Shown here: piece by piece, positions 13,101 to 24,582 of the stretch
How positions within the stretch are numbered: position 1 is the stretch's first letter
How the letters are laid out: each line of letters opens with the position of its first letter
Assembly: GCA_947561395.2 (NCBI GenBank)
Contig: OX387192.1
Span: forward strand, 37,903,520-37,967,519
Reading direction: 5' to 3'
Source of the DNA: Buxus sempervirens
Lineage: Eukaryota > Streptophyta > Magnoliopsida > Buxales > Buxaceae
Length of the DNA stretch: 64,000 bases
Position numbers and translations under genes: made by a program
The notes under the pieces: model-generated
Told to the model about the DNA's origin: nothing
Seen by the model: the letters and a program-made list of their open reading frames with translations, nothing else
Databases searched by the model: none

Positions 13101-15235
13101 TTACTTGGAACTAACTCTTCGAACCGAGGAATTTCCGGACTTCAAATAATCAGAATATTCTCCTGAACAACCACTGATTAACACTTAGAATGACGTGACA
13201 GAAAATCTGCTGCTGCTAGGGAGTTCGCAGATGTTTTTGTCTCTACTCCCCATGTTCACTTCTAAGACAGAAGGCCAGCCAACAGGACTACAAACTCCTC
13301 TATTTTCCTGTCAAGTAGATGTGTCTAAAGATACTATATGACTAATCCTAATCTGTAAAAAGGAATTTGCAGCTACACCCCCTAAGAAGGCACTGATATA
13401 AAAATGGGGGAGCAATTGAAAAATCGGCCCGAAAGGCTCCAATTATCCTTCCAAACAGAATCTTGTCACCGTTACACACTTTGAAATTAGCCCTCCTTCA
13501 AGATACCTAGTTAAACATTTATAATATCTTTCAAAATCCCTACCCAAGAACATCTGAGGTACCTCTACCATCCTAACACGTCCTGACCAAAGAAATTAGA
13601 AATCCCAAGATACACTTTACTGAACTGTTCCATTAGCTATGGGAAGTAGAAACAATTTATCCTTTCAGGAGTCACATTGGCTTTAACACTAGTGGTGTCA
13701 AAAGCTAACTTATCCTTCCAGAACAGACCATGGAACAAAAGGAAATATTGACCAAAATATCATGGTCAAGAGCTATTGGATGTCAGTACATTCATGGTGT
13801 TTATAGAGGTTCAAAGGACTAGTAAATCTATCAGTCGTCAGTCAATTAAAAATTCTTGCTGGAGGACATCCTCAGAAATCACCCAAAAAAAAAAAAAAGA
13901 GGACTTGCAATAGCTCTAATGGAGTATCCAACCTCCCTGACGGTCTTTTTCTTCTTTTCTCTGATGGCCAGAATTTTAGCCCATTGCTACATCATATTTC
14001 CAAAAGATTGTTATATTCGTCTAAAATAATCATTAATATTATTTAAAAATTCACTATTAATATTATTTGCTTATGCTAATATTAGAAATTTTTTTCTTTC
14101 ACGTTCATGCATACAAGTTTCCATTATCTTTTTGAATTTTGAATATCTATATATTGAATTGTACCTATTATGGGTTACCATGCCCTAAACCGATGGCCTT
14201 CAAGGTCAACCAGAGCACGTTAAGTAAAATGAAATCATGGTTTCAAAGGAAACACCATATTGAAGACATTAGCTAGATGAAGTCAGGGATAACAAACAAA
14301 TATAACATTCATTACTGTTGTGGATATGCCTTTTACAAAATACACAGTTATGCACAAACCAATGGAAGCTTGCAGTTTCAGCAGTAACCGTATATAAATT
14401 CGGCACTTTAAAGTTCCTTGCATTAAAAAAAGAAAAAAAATCGTCTATATCGTATAGCTTAAACAAATTCATGTATTCAGACAAAAGTTTGAACCAAAAA
14501 TCGCAAGCTGCATGAAAAAAAATTGAGCCATACAAAGAATTTTACATAAGCATGGAGAAGTAGACATGAAAATTCAAAGAAAACCATAATTTAAAAAATA
14601 AGTTGTCAAAGAAAAAGAACTGACCTCAATTCCCATCAGAGGTGGCATTTCAACTTGTGTGCATGACAAGAACGTGATGCCCTCACGAACAATTTGGAAA
14701 AGGTAATGGGTTGGAGAAGCAATCACTGGTAGAAGCTACAAGCCGAATGTGAAATGAGACGGCAAAATGGAACATAAGATTAAAACTTAGAAGCCGATGA
14801 TAATTTGAAGAAGGGTTTGTTTCTCCTTAGTTTGTGGATGTCTGAAAATTTACCTTGGAAGATTCACCTTGTGAGATGGCGTGTTCCCAGAACCACGCAC
14901 ATATGGATCTGTCCACCTGATGACCACTTAGTTGTTTCTCAAGCATTACCTCCCTTGATAGCAAGAATGACTTTTCAGTTAAATCCCAAATCGTACTAAC
15001 AAATATAATTTTAAAAAAGAAACTTTCCTCAGTTTTGGAAAATCAAGACAATTGATTGTAAAATAAAAAATTGATTTCGCTACCAAGGGCCCAGAAAAGA
15101 ACTATGTACAGATCCTCCAACATAATATTTCTAGATAACTAAGCAAATTATGGTCCATACGTCTCATTAGGAGGAAGATAACATTCAAGTCGAGTTTTAC
15201 CCAGAATCTGACAGCAGAAATATGCATTGCAACAT
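7129..15235 (-). CDS. AP3M: AP-3 adaptor complex, mu subunit
   Basis: Medium (mu) subunit of the AP-3 complex, which sorts membrane cargo to the vacuole. Eight exons on the minus strand: 15201-15235, 14854-14953, 14625-14735, 10236-10325, 9373-9620, 8176-8385, 7869-8076 and 7129-7374. They join in phase into 415 residues, the same length as Arabidopsis AP3M. The N terminus MLQCIFLLSDSGEVMLEKQL is the longin-type domain that binds the large subunit. The mu-homology domain starts near the DGILVKCEIYGEV segment and ends CSWSIGRIPKDKAPS ... SRPYKGFRALTRAGEYEVRS, without frame breaks. Intron 3 is 4.3 kb and holds a LINE (10563-12515) in the same orientation; the rest of that intron (12516-14624) has no coding signal I recognise. 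Exon 4 has an alternative AG eleven bases inside it, but only the chosen site keeps the frame. Confidence 0.95.
10563..12515 (-). mobile_element. 5'-truncated L1-type LINE in AP3M intron 3
   Basis: The 16-mer gattcctaatgaagtt flanks the insertion at 10563-10578 and 12500-12515, a perfect target-site duplication. Reading on the minus strand, the element begins inside reverse transcriptase (GLRQGDPLSPLLF, then the catalytic FADD), continues through the post-RT region and a zinc-binding-RVT-like segment (MCKEDEESVQHLLIHC ... WGIWNERNHRIF), and ends in a 3' UTR finishing ctgatc plus poly(A) next to the duplication. Several stops and frame changes (breaks near 12150, 11410 and 11105) make it inactive. 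About 1.9 kb of the original element is present. The perfect TSD suggests a fairly recent insertion relative to other TEs here. Confidence 0.95.
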
Positions 15236-16359
15236 TTCTCTTCCTCTTCTGCTGATCGATCGAGATAACGAAATCAGAGCCTATATATATGTGTGATTGT
15301 ATGATCGAGAAATCTATTCTCCGAATGTCCCCCAGTGCAATTTATGTTTTCTTCGAACTGAGTAGGGCATTCCGTCCGTCGCATGCTTGAGCTGAGAATA
15401 TTAAAATCGAGAGGTCTTTCGTCTGAAAAACTCGGGTTCTAGCAAATGGATCACGCATTAACGGTCGAGCCACATCCCAGCCTATGATATTGCCCTTGTC
15501 ATCCACCAAAAACCTGGCCCTGTAAAGATAGCCCATACAGACAGGGATAGACACTAAAGTTAATTTTTATTTCACATTCCAATTTGTTTCGATTAAGAGT
15601 AGCCATTTCTTACGGGCATTGCCTACCCCGCACATAGCTGCTATATGTGTGCACACCAACTACACTTATCTTACTGAAGAGCATGACTTCAGAAGAGATC
15701 CGTAGGCTTGCTTTCAACGAAAAACTCAAACAATTTAAAATGTCTCAATTGAAAGCAAGCTGCTGAACACTCCTCTTGTAGTTCTTATCTATGTGCATAG
15801 ACCATTAAACTACTAGAATCCTAAATTATTCATAATAAACATTAAAACATCCAAAAAAACGTATCAGTGTATATGATTTTACACAATCAAATACACCTGA
15901 AAAACAAATACAATGCTCAGATTATAACCTTCAAATTTTTGCTCATTCATAACAGTTTATTCTTGTGTATGGACCAGGGTGATATTTATAAAGTTCTAAA
16001 ATACCTGAAGTATTCAAACTGTTTTAACATACTTCTTCGAACAATTCATATCTTCAAAATGATATCTAACATGAAAAGGATATGTAAGCATAATAAGCAT
16101 CTCCAATATCAGTATATTATTTAATAAAAAGCAAAAAATACAACTGATGTATGAAAATCAACAGCTTATCAGGGCTGTTGATTTTCATCTCATGATTTCA
16201 GAATAGGACCTAATTAAATCGTGGGATTACACAAACATCTTAGCTGTATGCACTTATACAGGATGAAGCAATAAACTTTACATTACAAAACTTACCCTTA
16301 TCTAAAATTTAAAAGGGATGTTTACAGTTTATCCCTTGAGGATTTCAACAATCTCAAAA
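15236..16359. other. 5' flank of AP3M
   Basis: The AP3M promoter and 5' UTR should lie here. I see no conserved coding exon. A 70-codon minus frame at 15342-15554 contains GWDVARPLMRDPFARTRVF, which I do not recognise and cannot join to AP3M. The stretch 15840-16350 is AT-rich with no clear feature. Confidence 0.4.
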
Positions 16360-16625
16360 GCTGTTTGGTAACGGTTTTTTTTTTCTAAAAACAGTTTAAA
16401 AACTAAAAATGTATCCAACTGTTTTTGGATTTTTAAAAACAGGTGACAAGAAACCCGTTTGGAAACAATTGACAAAAAACAATGAAGTTCTCAAAATCAA
16501 CAAAAATGCATTTGGTAAGTCATAATTCAAAATTTGATTTTCACAATTCTTTGAAATAAACCGAATTGAGACATTTTTATGAACACGAAGTATGCATTAT
16601 TTTATAAGCAACTCCACAGCAACTT

Positions 16626-17374
16626 CAGGACCGGATTATTAGCAAATTCGAGGTTGAAATCGGGGTTCTTCCGGTGTCTATGATTAAAGGCTTACGAATC
16701 GATGATCAAGGGCTTATGCTCGCTGGATTTTCCTTGTGATGCGTAGAAGTTTCTACGAGAGATGGATACTTCAGGATTGAAACCCTCCGTTTTTGAATTC
16801 AGATATGTTGTGCATGGATACGGCAGATCGGGGATGTTTACAGAGATGACGAGAGTTTTTTGCCAGATGGAGGATGGAGGGTTCCCGTTAGATACAGTCT
16901 GTCCGAATATGATTCTCTCGCCCTATGGTGCTCAGGAGGAGTTATCTGCGACGGTTTCATGGCTTCGGAAAATGAAGGACTTACACATTCCTTTTTCTAT
17001 CCGAACGTACAACTCCGTATTGAATCCGTGCCCTAATTTCATGTCCCTGCTTAAAGATGTCGAATCTCTTCCCCTTTCCATTGAAGACCTGATTCAAATG
17101 TTGCATGGCGATGAAACGCTGGTCGTTCAAGATCTAAATGCATCCTCTTTTCCGCGCGAGACCTTGGAATTGGGGTTCCGCAGAAGGAAAGCTTGATTTG
17201 CACAGAATTCACTTGGGTTGTGCTTATTTGATGATGTTACAATGAGTAGACGAATTGAGATCAAGGTTTCGTGAGGGAAAATCGGTAGTCCCAACGGAAA
17301 TTACGGTGGTTTGCGGGTAGGGAAAGCACAGCACAGTGTCGCTGGTAAAATCTATGGCTAGTGAGGGAAAATAA
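16626..17374 (+). pseudogene. PPR-SMR protein fragment, disrupted
   Basis: Fragment of a plant pentatricopeptide-repeat protein with a C-terminal Small MutS-Related domain, similar in order to Arabidopsis At2g17033. PPR-like helices appear at LKPSVFEFRYVVHGYGRSGM and in the SATVSWLRKMKD ... IRTYNSVLN block. After a frameshift near 17190 the SMR domain resumes as KLDLHRIHLGCAYLMMLQ and RSRFREGKSVVPTEITVVCG. In-frame stops follow MMLQ and VVCG, and another precedes the first clear PPR helix (near 16745). No introns or start region are present, so it is a 3' part of a parent gene. It lies within a composite TIR element, consistent with capture by a transposon; a retrocopy is the alternative. Confidence 0.75.
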
Positions 17375-17665
17375 ATGAAAGAAAGAAAGAAAAAAGGTCG
17401 TTGAATACAGAAGGAAGAAGAGGATTTAAATAGCAGTAGACGAAGCAATCAAAAGAGCAGGAAGAGAGAATTACCTGTGCGTGATGAATCAACCTTTTCC
17501 TTCGGAGCAAGGCACTGTGACGATGGAGGAAGAGGAAAACGAAAATGGTTTTCGTGGAGGAAGAAGAGCACTTAGTTGACAATAGACCTAAACCATCGAA
17601 TAACTACTACGGAATTGTCACCGTGAAAACACTAAAAACCGTTTTTGCGTTTTTAAGAGAGAAAA

Positions 17666-18051
17666 GGAAAATTAATTTTTAGTGTGCTTTATCAAAATAT
17701 TTAATATTTAGTCGGAAAATTTTTGACCTTTAACCTTTAATGCACCTTTATCAAAAAATTAATTTTTAGTACTATTTCAATGTTACAAATAAATTCTTCC
17801 GAAAATACCCTTATATAACTTACTTCCGAGACTTGTACAAGTCAATAAAATAACTCGTATCTTAAATAAGTGACATGTACAAGTCATTTGGATGAGTGAT
17901 GTAAGGGTATTTTTGGAATAGTTGATTTGTAATAGTGAAATAATACTAAAAATTAATTATTTTGATAAAGGTGTATTAAAAGTTAAAACTCAAAACTATG
18001 CCAACTAAATCTTAAATCTTTTTATAAAACACCACTAAACATTAATTTTCC
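17666..18051. mobile_element. Foldback MITE, copy B
   Basis: Nearly palindromic 386-bp element. The left arm starts ggaaaattaatttttagtg and the right arm read in reverse starts ggaaaattaatgtttagtgg; both continue with a tttaatac/tgcacctttatcaaaa block and a ttacaaat segment, so the arms are about 150 bp or more each. It shares the ttttagtg terminal motif with copies A and C. No reading frame. It is nested in the composite element. Confidence 0.7.
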
Positions 18052-19410
18052 AAAATTAGCATACCGTGTCTTTTAAAACATTATTCCAAAATTCGCTACT
18101 TTCGCGAGGTTTTAGCCCCGTTGCATATATCATAAGACCCAAAAAAAAAAAACCCATTTTGCCCCCGGTTTATAACTCACCAACCCAGGTCCTATACCTC
18201 AGGTGGTTCATACAATAAATAAGTTACCAACAAACCAGTCTCTTTTTAAAAACCAAACTCTTTCATTCTTCTTCCACCCTTATTTGATGTTGTGACTTGT
18301 AATACCCCTCTTGATTGCCATGTCTTCTTTTTATACTGAAACAACACAATGCCATGACTTGTGATACGATCACTGATATGAACCATACAACAATGTTTAG
18401 TTCAACAAATTCAACTAAATGATAATCTTAAAGATTTCTTGACTGATTAAGCCTCTCTCCCACGCCCCAGTGAAAAGGAAAATTCCAATCATGTACTCTC
18501 CTTGTTTCTCCCCATCGTACACAAAGTGGGAAACTTGAATCTAGAAATACCCATTACGGAAAATACCGTAAACCTGCAACTTTATTAGGATTATATTTGA
18601 GATTGAGATCGTTTTCATTCTTGTTCCTCTAGTAAATGAAAATTTTGTTGGTTAAGAAATGAAAGAGAAAAGATTAGAGATGGTTAGACGAGATACTGAT
18701 TGCAATACCTGAATTGGGTTGTTCAATCTAAAGCCATTGAATTCAGAAAAATATGATGGAAGAAGAGATGGGGAAGGCTGTTTTCGCTGCACCAACACTA
18801 ATCTCGTCATGTCTTCTTATTCTGTTCTATTACTCTATTTTGCTTTGTTGTGTTATCTGATTTAGTTTTGAGCTTGAATTTTTCACAAAAGGGGCTTGTT
18901 TTTTCTGCCCCATATTTTCGCCTGGGGACCAATTTCACAGCTGATCCAATGTTTAAGAGATGGATTCATGGGTCTCAACCACTATGGTAATGCTCTGCTC
19001 AAACTCTTATTCTTAAAGAAGCCTCTCTCTCTTCTCTCTCTTGTGGAATATCTTTGAAGAGTAGATAGGATATCTTGTTTTTCAATATCTTTTGGAGGAT
19101 GTTGAAGAATGGTGATTTTCAAAAGTAAGGGTTGAAGAAGAAGAAAGAGTTGGGTTTTAAAAAAAAAGACTGGTTTAACCTAAAACCGGTTCATTGGTAG
19201 ATTATTTTTATATGAACCACCCTAAAATATAAAAACTAGGTTTGTGAGTTGTAAATTGGGGGCAAAAGGGGCATTTTTTGTCTCATAACATATGCAATAG
19301 GGCTTCCCGTCATTTTGTTTATAAAACCGGTGTAAACTTGACAATTGGTTGTGAAGATAATGTATTTTGGAATAACATTTTAAAAGATAGGGTGTACGGT
19401 AATTTTCCCT
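18052..19410. mobile_element. Long terminal-inverted-repeat element nested in the composite element
   Basis: The left arm (about 18052-18290) and right arm (about 19120-19410) are inverted copies. Shared inverted phrases include cttttaaaacattattccaaaat, gggggcaaaa, gtgagtt(a/g)taaa, tatgaaccacc and gactggttt, so each arm is about 250-290 bp. The roughly 800-bp interior has no recognisable gene. Long arms of this kind are typical of non-autonomous Mutator-like elements, but I did not find a 9-bp duplication, partly because MITE copy B abuts the left edge. Confidence 0.6.
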
Positions 19411-19669
19411 TTTTAAAAACCCATATATTTCCGTTTGTAAAATCTTCAATGTTCTTGAAATCGTATTTTTCAAAAACAATTTGAAATCTCCCAGTATCAA
19501 ACATGTTTTTAGTTTTCTGTTTTTAAAAACCAAAAAACGGTTTTGAACACGTTACCAAACACCCTCTCACTTTTTCCATGAGATTTCTAGAATACTAGTT
19601 TACCACATTAAGAACTTTCGTGTGTAACAATATCCCTCTTTAAAGGTTGGGACTAAAGGAGAAATAAAC

Positions 19670-19715
19670 GTTCTTATAAAAGTTTGTTACCAAAAAAAAA
19701 GTTCTTATAAAAGTT
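19670..19715 (+). mobile_element. Tail-only retroposon insertion
   Basis: The 15-mer gttcttataaaagtt is perfectly repeated at 19670-19684 and 19701-19715. Between the copies are only 16 bases, tgttaccaaaaaaaaa, that is a poly(A) run with seven preceding bases. This matches a target-primed retroposition product truncated to almost nothing but its tail. The ttacc-poly(A) ending resembles the longer retroposon ending at 23843. Confidence 0.75.
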
Positions 19716-21278
19716 GTGTTTGATCGTTTCTTCTCTGCTACATCCCCAAACAGGGTAAAGCGATTGAATGGGTCACCTTGTGTATATCAAGCTCATTACG
19801 ATATAAAGATGGATTTTTCCATATTTAAACTAAACTTGCTTATGACTCGGCAGGATTTTTAATGCAGAGGTTTTGCATGTAACATATAATATTTTCTTAG
19901 AGAAACTTATAATTTTTTGGCCTTCCCAGGAAAAGGTAAAGAGGCAATCATATATCCGTTTAGTAAAGTCACTTGACTAGCCACTTGATGGAAATTTATC
20001 GGAGAATCCATCCCATACGGTTGGATGTTAAAAAAAAATTTCTTCCTTGACATTGCAATTGGGTAATCTATGCCAAACACACCAATTGAGATCCTGTAGG
20101 ACCTTTATCAACAGTCTTATGTGCAGCTTGCACTGGGATCATGCCATATGTACAGTGAATGGTATAACTGTAAATTTTTAAACAATCTTGTGAAAAGCTG
20201 CAAATAAAGTTGTAGATAAAGGTCTCACCGGATGTGAACTCTAAGCATAATGTGGTGCATCGGAGTTAATATCTTAAAGGAAGAGTTGCGTGTGCACGTG
20301 CATGTGTATGTCTTTAATTTTATCTTATACTCGTTAGGTTCTAGTAGAAGCATATCTTGGAAATAAATTTTTCACAATTTAAAATTTTAAAATTAATTAT
20401 TTTTGGTAGCAAGTGCCCTTATTCGTATACGCTTGTTAGGTTCTATATGACTATATACCTAGTATCTGGGTTCTCATTAATATCTTTATGATTTATAATT
20501 AAAATTGTTTTAGTAATATTAGTTCTTTGTAATACAATTGGACATTTCTAAATATTTTTTTTGGAAAACATTGTAATTTAAAAAAAAAAAAAACCTAAAA
20601 ATGGTTGAATCTAATCTCCAGTAAACATAGAAGGTTCTTCGGAAAATAATTTTATAAATTTAAAAATTAGCAGGTTCTGAGAATTATTTTGGAGAGTTCA
20701 AACAAAATGATGGTTGATGAAATTATTTATTTTTGATTTTTGTTGTCGCCTTGAACTAGGCTAGATTACCTAAGGGCAAAAATTTAGATTTGGACACATT
20801 TGATTAAATGAGTTGAAGATGGTTATCCTATTTAAAATAATTTGACTTTTAATATTGTTTTTGTTTAATATCTGTTTAACATATTTTTTTTTCTTTTGGA
20901 AGAAGACTTTAAATGACTTCGATTATTCTACTTTTTTTTAATAAGTATTAAATATTTACTAAATATTTTGACAGAAACATAATATGTAGAGGAATAATAA
21001 GTTTTGAGAAATCAAAATCTAACCCACATAACAAGTTGTAAACACAGGTGGCAATGGCTGGCTAGTGGAGTCAAAAGCCTTGCTCAGGCTTCGAATAGTC
21101 CATGGATGGGCCTTGTAGACAGAAGCTCAAGCCAGGATTGCTTATTCGTAGCGAATACCAAGGTGGCCTAAGCCCATGTACGGCTTGAGTCAACTCCGCC
21201 TCTACCGGCTGCTCTACTTAAATCGTCGAAATTCTGGAGACCGCTCGTCGCTGTTCAAGGGAGGGAGGATAAGCCAAG
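19716..21278. other. Intergenic spacer upstream of HS1
   Basis: AT-rich sequence with no supported gene. The last 150 bp before the HS1 start codon are richer in G and C and should hold its promoter and 5' UTR. No TATA box at a convincing distance was recognised. Confidence 0.4.
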
Positions 21279-22936
21279 ATGGAGGAAGCGAAGGGCGTTG
21301 TGAAGCACATTTTGATGGCGAAATTCAAGGACGGCACTCCATCGGACAAGATAGATCATCTCATAAGGGGTTACGCCAACCTCGTCAACCTCATCCCACC
21401 CATGAAGGCTTTCCACTGGTAATTTCCCTACATCGCAAGCCGTTCCGATTAACATAATCGTCTAAGAGATTACATTTCTTTCTAATTCATCATTACACAC
21501 TACTGATCCAAATGGCAGTACATGGATCTGAATTCTTGTTGCCCGGCTGCAGGGCTGCTTGATTGTTCAATCTTTTGATTCTGTGATTTCGATGGACCTA
21601 ACGATGAACATATTAAAATTTTCAATCTGATATCGGTTGGATCTTGGTAGCCCTGAGAAGTAAGATAAGATGATTATGGTTTGGTGACTGTATTTATTTA
21701 CGTTGCGTTGCTGTGTCTAACCATTGCTTCAAAAACCCTACCACTTATTGGTACTTATTTGGTTAAGCCCTTGACCTTTTGGATCTTAACATTCCACCAT
21801 CCTTCTGTAGCCAACGTCCACAGCTGCACGCTCTATAGACAGTACCCCGAAGGTGGCCCTTTTCCTCTTGGCGGCTCTACTCACCTATTACTATTCGATG
21901 ACTTCTCACCCTGCCCATAGATAGTATCAACAGTTTTTAATTCATCTTATGGGTTGTACCTTCATGACTCAAACACAGGACGTGTTGCCTACTTTGATAC
22001 CATCCATTACATGCCTAACCATTGTTCCAAAAGCCCCATGACATTTGGTTAAACCCTTAACCTTTAGAATTGTAACAATTTTATTGCAATGTTAATAGTG
22101 GAAACGCATGTATGATTAGACTTGTAGAAAGGAAAGAAATGCTGAAGATTAATTAAGATGTATGAAAGAAATGCTATTGCCCTTTCAAATGCTTTTTTCA
22201 CTTCATGTATGATTATTGCGAGGACTTCATGAATTACAACATGATCTCAGCCACTGTTGACCAGTTAATCTGCGAATTTGGTGATTAGTTTTGATTTGGC
22301 CTGGTCTATCTTTTGAACACATTTATTCATAAATGGGTTGGACAGCTTTATCATTTTATTTTATTTACTGTTCAATTTTTTGTCCCTAATAATGTCAATT
22401 ACTATGAGCTGTGGTCACACAACTTTTGTTTGAGCTCTAATTGACACAATATCTGATTAAAGACTTGTGATTATGGCAGTTTTTTGGGGTAAATACTTGG
22501 TTTCTGTTTTCCTTTATTCTTGACAAAGTTTGATCACCAGCTGTGGGAATGAATTTCAGCAGCTGGTATATGCATTTTAGGTGGCAGAAGGAACCAGAAT
22601 CCATAAACCATAAAATAATCTTCCTTTCCAAGTGCTCATCTTGATCCACAAACAAAGCAGGGAATAATATAAAGTGATAAAGTACAGGTTTATGTGTCTT
22701 ACTAAGTTTCTGATGTGCTCTTGGGGGTGTTTGTGACATACAACAGGGGAACGGATGTTAGCATGGAGAACATGCATCAAGGCTACACTCATGTGTTTGA
22801 GTCCACCTTCGAGAGTGTGGAAGGCGTTGCTGAGTATCTTGCACATCCAGCACATGTTGATTTCGCCAAGGAATTTCTGTCTACGATGGAAAAAGTTATT
22901 GTTGTTGATTACAAGCCTACGAGTGTGAAATTTTAA
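21279..22936 (+). CDS. HS1: Stress-response A/B barrel (Dabb) protein, HS1-like
   Basis: Small dimeric alpha/beta-barrel protein of the Dabb family, close to Arabidopsis HS1 (heat-stable protein 1, At3g17210), described as antimicrobial and heat stable. Exons 21279-21418 and 22747-22936 join in phase (140+190 nt) into 109 residues, the family length. It begins MEEAKGVVKHILMAKFKDGT, carries YANLVNLIPPMKAFHWGTDV across the splice site, then GYTHVFESTFES and the terminal VIVVDYKPTSVKF. No signal peptide is visible. The start is the only ATG giving the conserved N terminus. The single 1.3-kb intron contains two diverged copies of a segment with accattg(c/t)t(t/c)c ... tttggttaa(g/a)ccctt(g/a)acc (21718-21790 and 22018-22080), possibly pieces of an old repeat. 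Confidence 0.93.
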
Positions 22937-24582
22937 AGTGAATGTTGATCACTGTCTTGTGTTTTGTTTCTCTTTTTTCCTCAGCCAAGTTGTGCCGTTT
23001 TTATGTATTATCAATCGCTTCTTAATGATTGTTTAATGTAACCTTCTGGTTAACTTTTACCTTATTATCAATGTGAGCTTAAGGATATAAAATATATTTT
23101 TCTGGAATGCAAGCATGGGATTATCAGTGAATTTATTGTTACAATCTCCTATAAACCTTTTTTTTTTCTTTTGCTCTCTTCATTAAGGGTGAGATTATGG
23201 AGTATCTGGCGTTAATCCCTTATTTAAAACTAACAAGCTTAAGATTAACATGAATCACATCTACTCATTAAGCTTTTGGGGTGGTTTCCAGCATACTGCC
23301 AGCATTTGGAAGCCTGTTTCAGTAGCTAAAATCTTCGGATTAGTTTTTGTTACAGTATATACGACATGGCGTCTAAATCTTCAAATTCGCCTCATTGGAT
23401 CATCACCCATTTAGGAAACCCCTTTGCTTTTTTTGGGAAGTCTTGTAGATGTAATTCTAAAAGTTTCAGTCCGGTGTCACCAAATATTGTAATTAATGCA
23501 TAAAATTTCTATTGAATTCTTTCATGAAGTGTCATGACTGCTTACCAGCGGCGATGTTTTTCCCTTTAGGTGACCTTTCAATCCACAAGAAAGCGGACCC
23601 CTTCTTAAGCGTGCTTCCATTAGTTTTCTGGTTTTGGCCATTTGCCTGATTGTGTTCTTTATCTGTGCAGAAATGAACATAAAAGTAGTTGGTAGTGGTA
23701 TTGTAAATTTGGTGATGGGTTCCTTTTTTGTTCTTGAATGTTTTTTGTGTTCGTGGGAGACTTCGGCCTTAATCGATGTATTGATCTTTTTGAATGAAAT
23801 GAACTAGTTCTGGCTTTTACCAAAAAAGAAGAAGAAGAAGAAAGTCATGACTGCTTGCCTTTAAGTTCTAAATGTTTCATATTACAATATAGAAGGAAAA
23901 ACTATTTCTGTCTTGGAATCCAGCTGTTTTTACACCAAAAATTACTCTTAGGTTCTCAAACAGGTTACTAGCATTTGTTCCAGTTCCTTCACGCGTCCAT
24001 GAAATTCCTTTTAATGTTTTGTAGATTATAGACGTTCGAGATTTTTAATGGGTTGGCTTGTTGACTGTTGAGGGCCGACTGCTTCAAAATGAGCTTGAAG
24101 GCAATGACTCATCAAGATTCTGGGTCGCTATTTAGTACCATGGAACTTATATTAGGCTGCAGGATGTACAAGCAGTTCTATTGAACAATCCTTAATCCAG
24201 AACAGAGTAGAAAATGTACAGTAATACTGAAATTCAGAGGTAGAAATACTGCGCCATTTTAAGAAAATCTTCCTGATTCGCGAGTGCTTAAAATCTCTCT
24301 CTTGACGCTGATACCATCTTCGATTCGGCAATCTCAAAAGCTATGAAGTGGGATCATGGAAAAGATGAAATGGCTAGATTACCCTTCGTCAAGTAGCAAA
24401 GGAGACGCAAAAGAGTAGGTGAATCTCTCTGATGGACGACAGAGTGCCACGACTATTCAACCCGGTAACCGGGTCGAATAAGACAACAACTCGATTTAAG
24501 CCGACGCATTTCTAAGTTTCTCTCCACCCTCTTCTGGTTTGTGCTTCACCAGACAACGAAGAAGAAGAAGAATAAGACGAGA
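22937..24582. other. Spacer between HS1 and ABCI20
   Basis: Holds the HS1 3' UTR at its left and the ABCI promoter at its right, with a short retroposon at 23531-23859. Just upstream of ABCI there is a palindromic cccggtaaccgggt near 24460-24473. I find no other gene. Confidence 0.45.
23531..23859 (+). mobile_element. Short retroposon (LINE 3' fragment or SINE) with target duplication
   Basis: The repeat gtcatgactgctt(a/g)cc stands at 23531-23546 and 23844-23859, differing at one position. The 297 bp between end in gtattgatctttttgaatgaaatgaac, cttttacc and an A-rich gaagaagaag tail, as in LINE 3' ends. No reading frame is present. Without a consensus I cannot decide between a 5'-truncated LINE and a SINE. 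Confidence 0.75.

Larger units (their letters stand above)
16360..19563. mobile_element. Composite TIR element with captured gene fragment (Pack-type candidate)
   Basis: The left end reads gctgtttggtaacggttttt and the right end, read in reverse, reads gtgtttggtaacgtgttc; both continue into runs of short ttttaaaaacag-like phrases, giving imperfect terminal inverted repeats of roughly 60 bp. Between them lie a PPR-SMR pseudogene (16626-17374), a foldback MITE (17666-18051) and a second long-TIR element (about 18052-19410). The same terminal sequence, gctgtttggtaacgttttt, occurs alone near 40034. I could not find a convincing target duplication, so the outer limits are provisional. Superfamily is unassigned; Mutator-like is my best guess. 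Confidence 0.5.

Noticed and set aside
13870..13900. Poly(A) run as another tail-only insertion
   Set aside because: No flanking direct repeat of useful length. The same applies to A or T runs near 18140, 33415, 45768 and 47438.
15342..15554. 70-codon minus-strand frame just upstream of AP3M (GWDVARPLMRDPFARTRVF)
   Set aside because: AP3M is complete without it, it cannot be spliced to the AP3M start, and I recognise no family.
16360..19563. Perfect target duplication for the composite element (tctcaaaa versus tctcactt)
   Set aside because: Only 5 of 8 positions match; not enough to set the boundaries.
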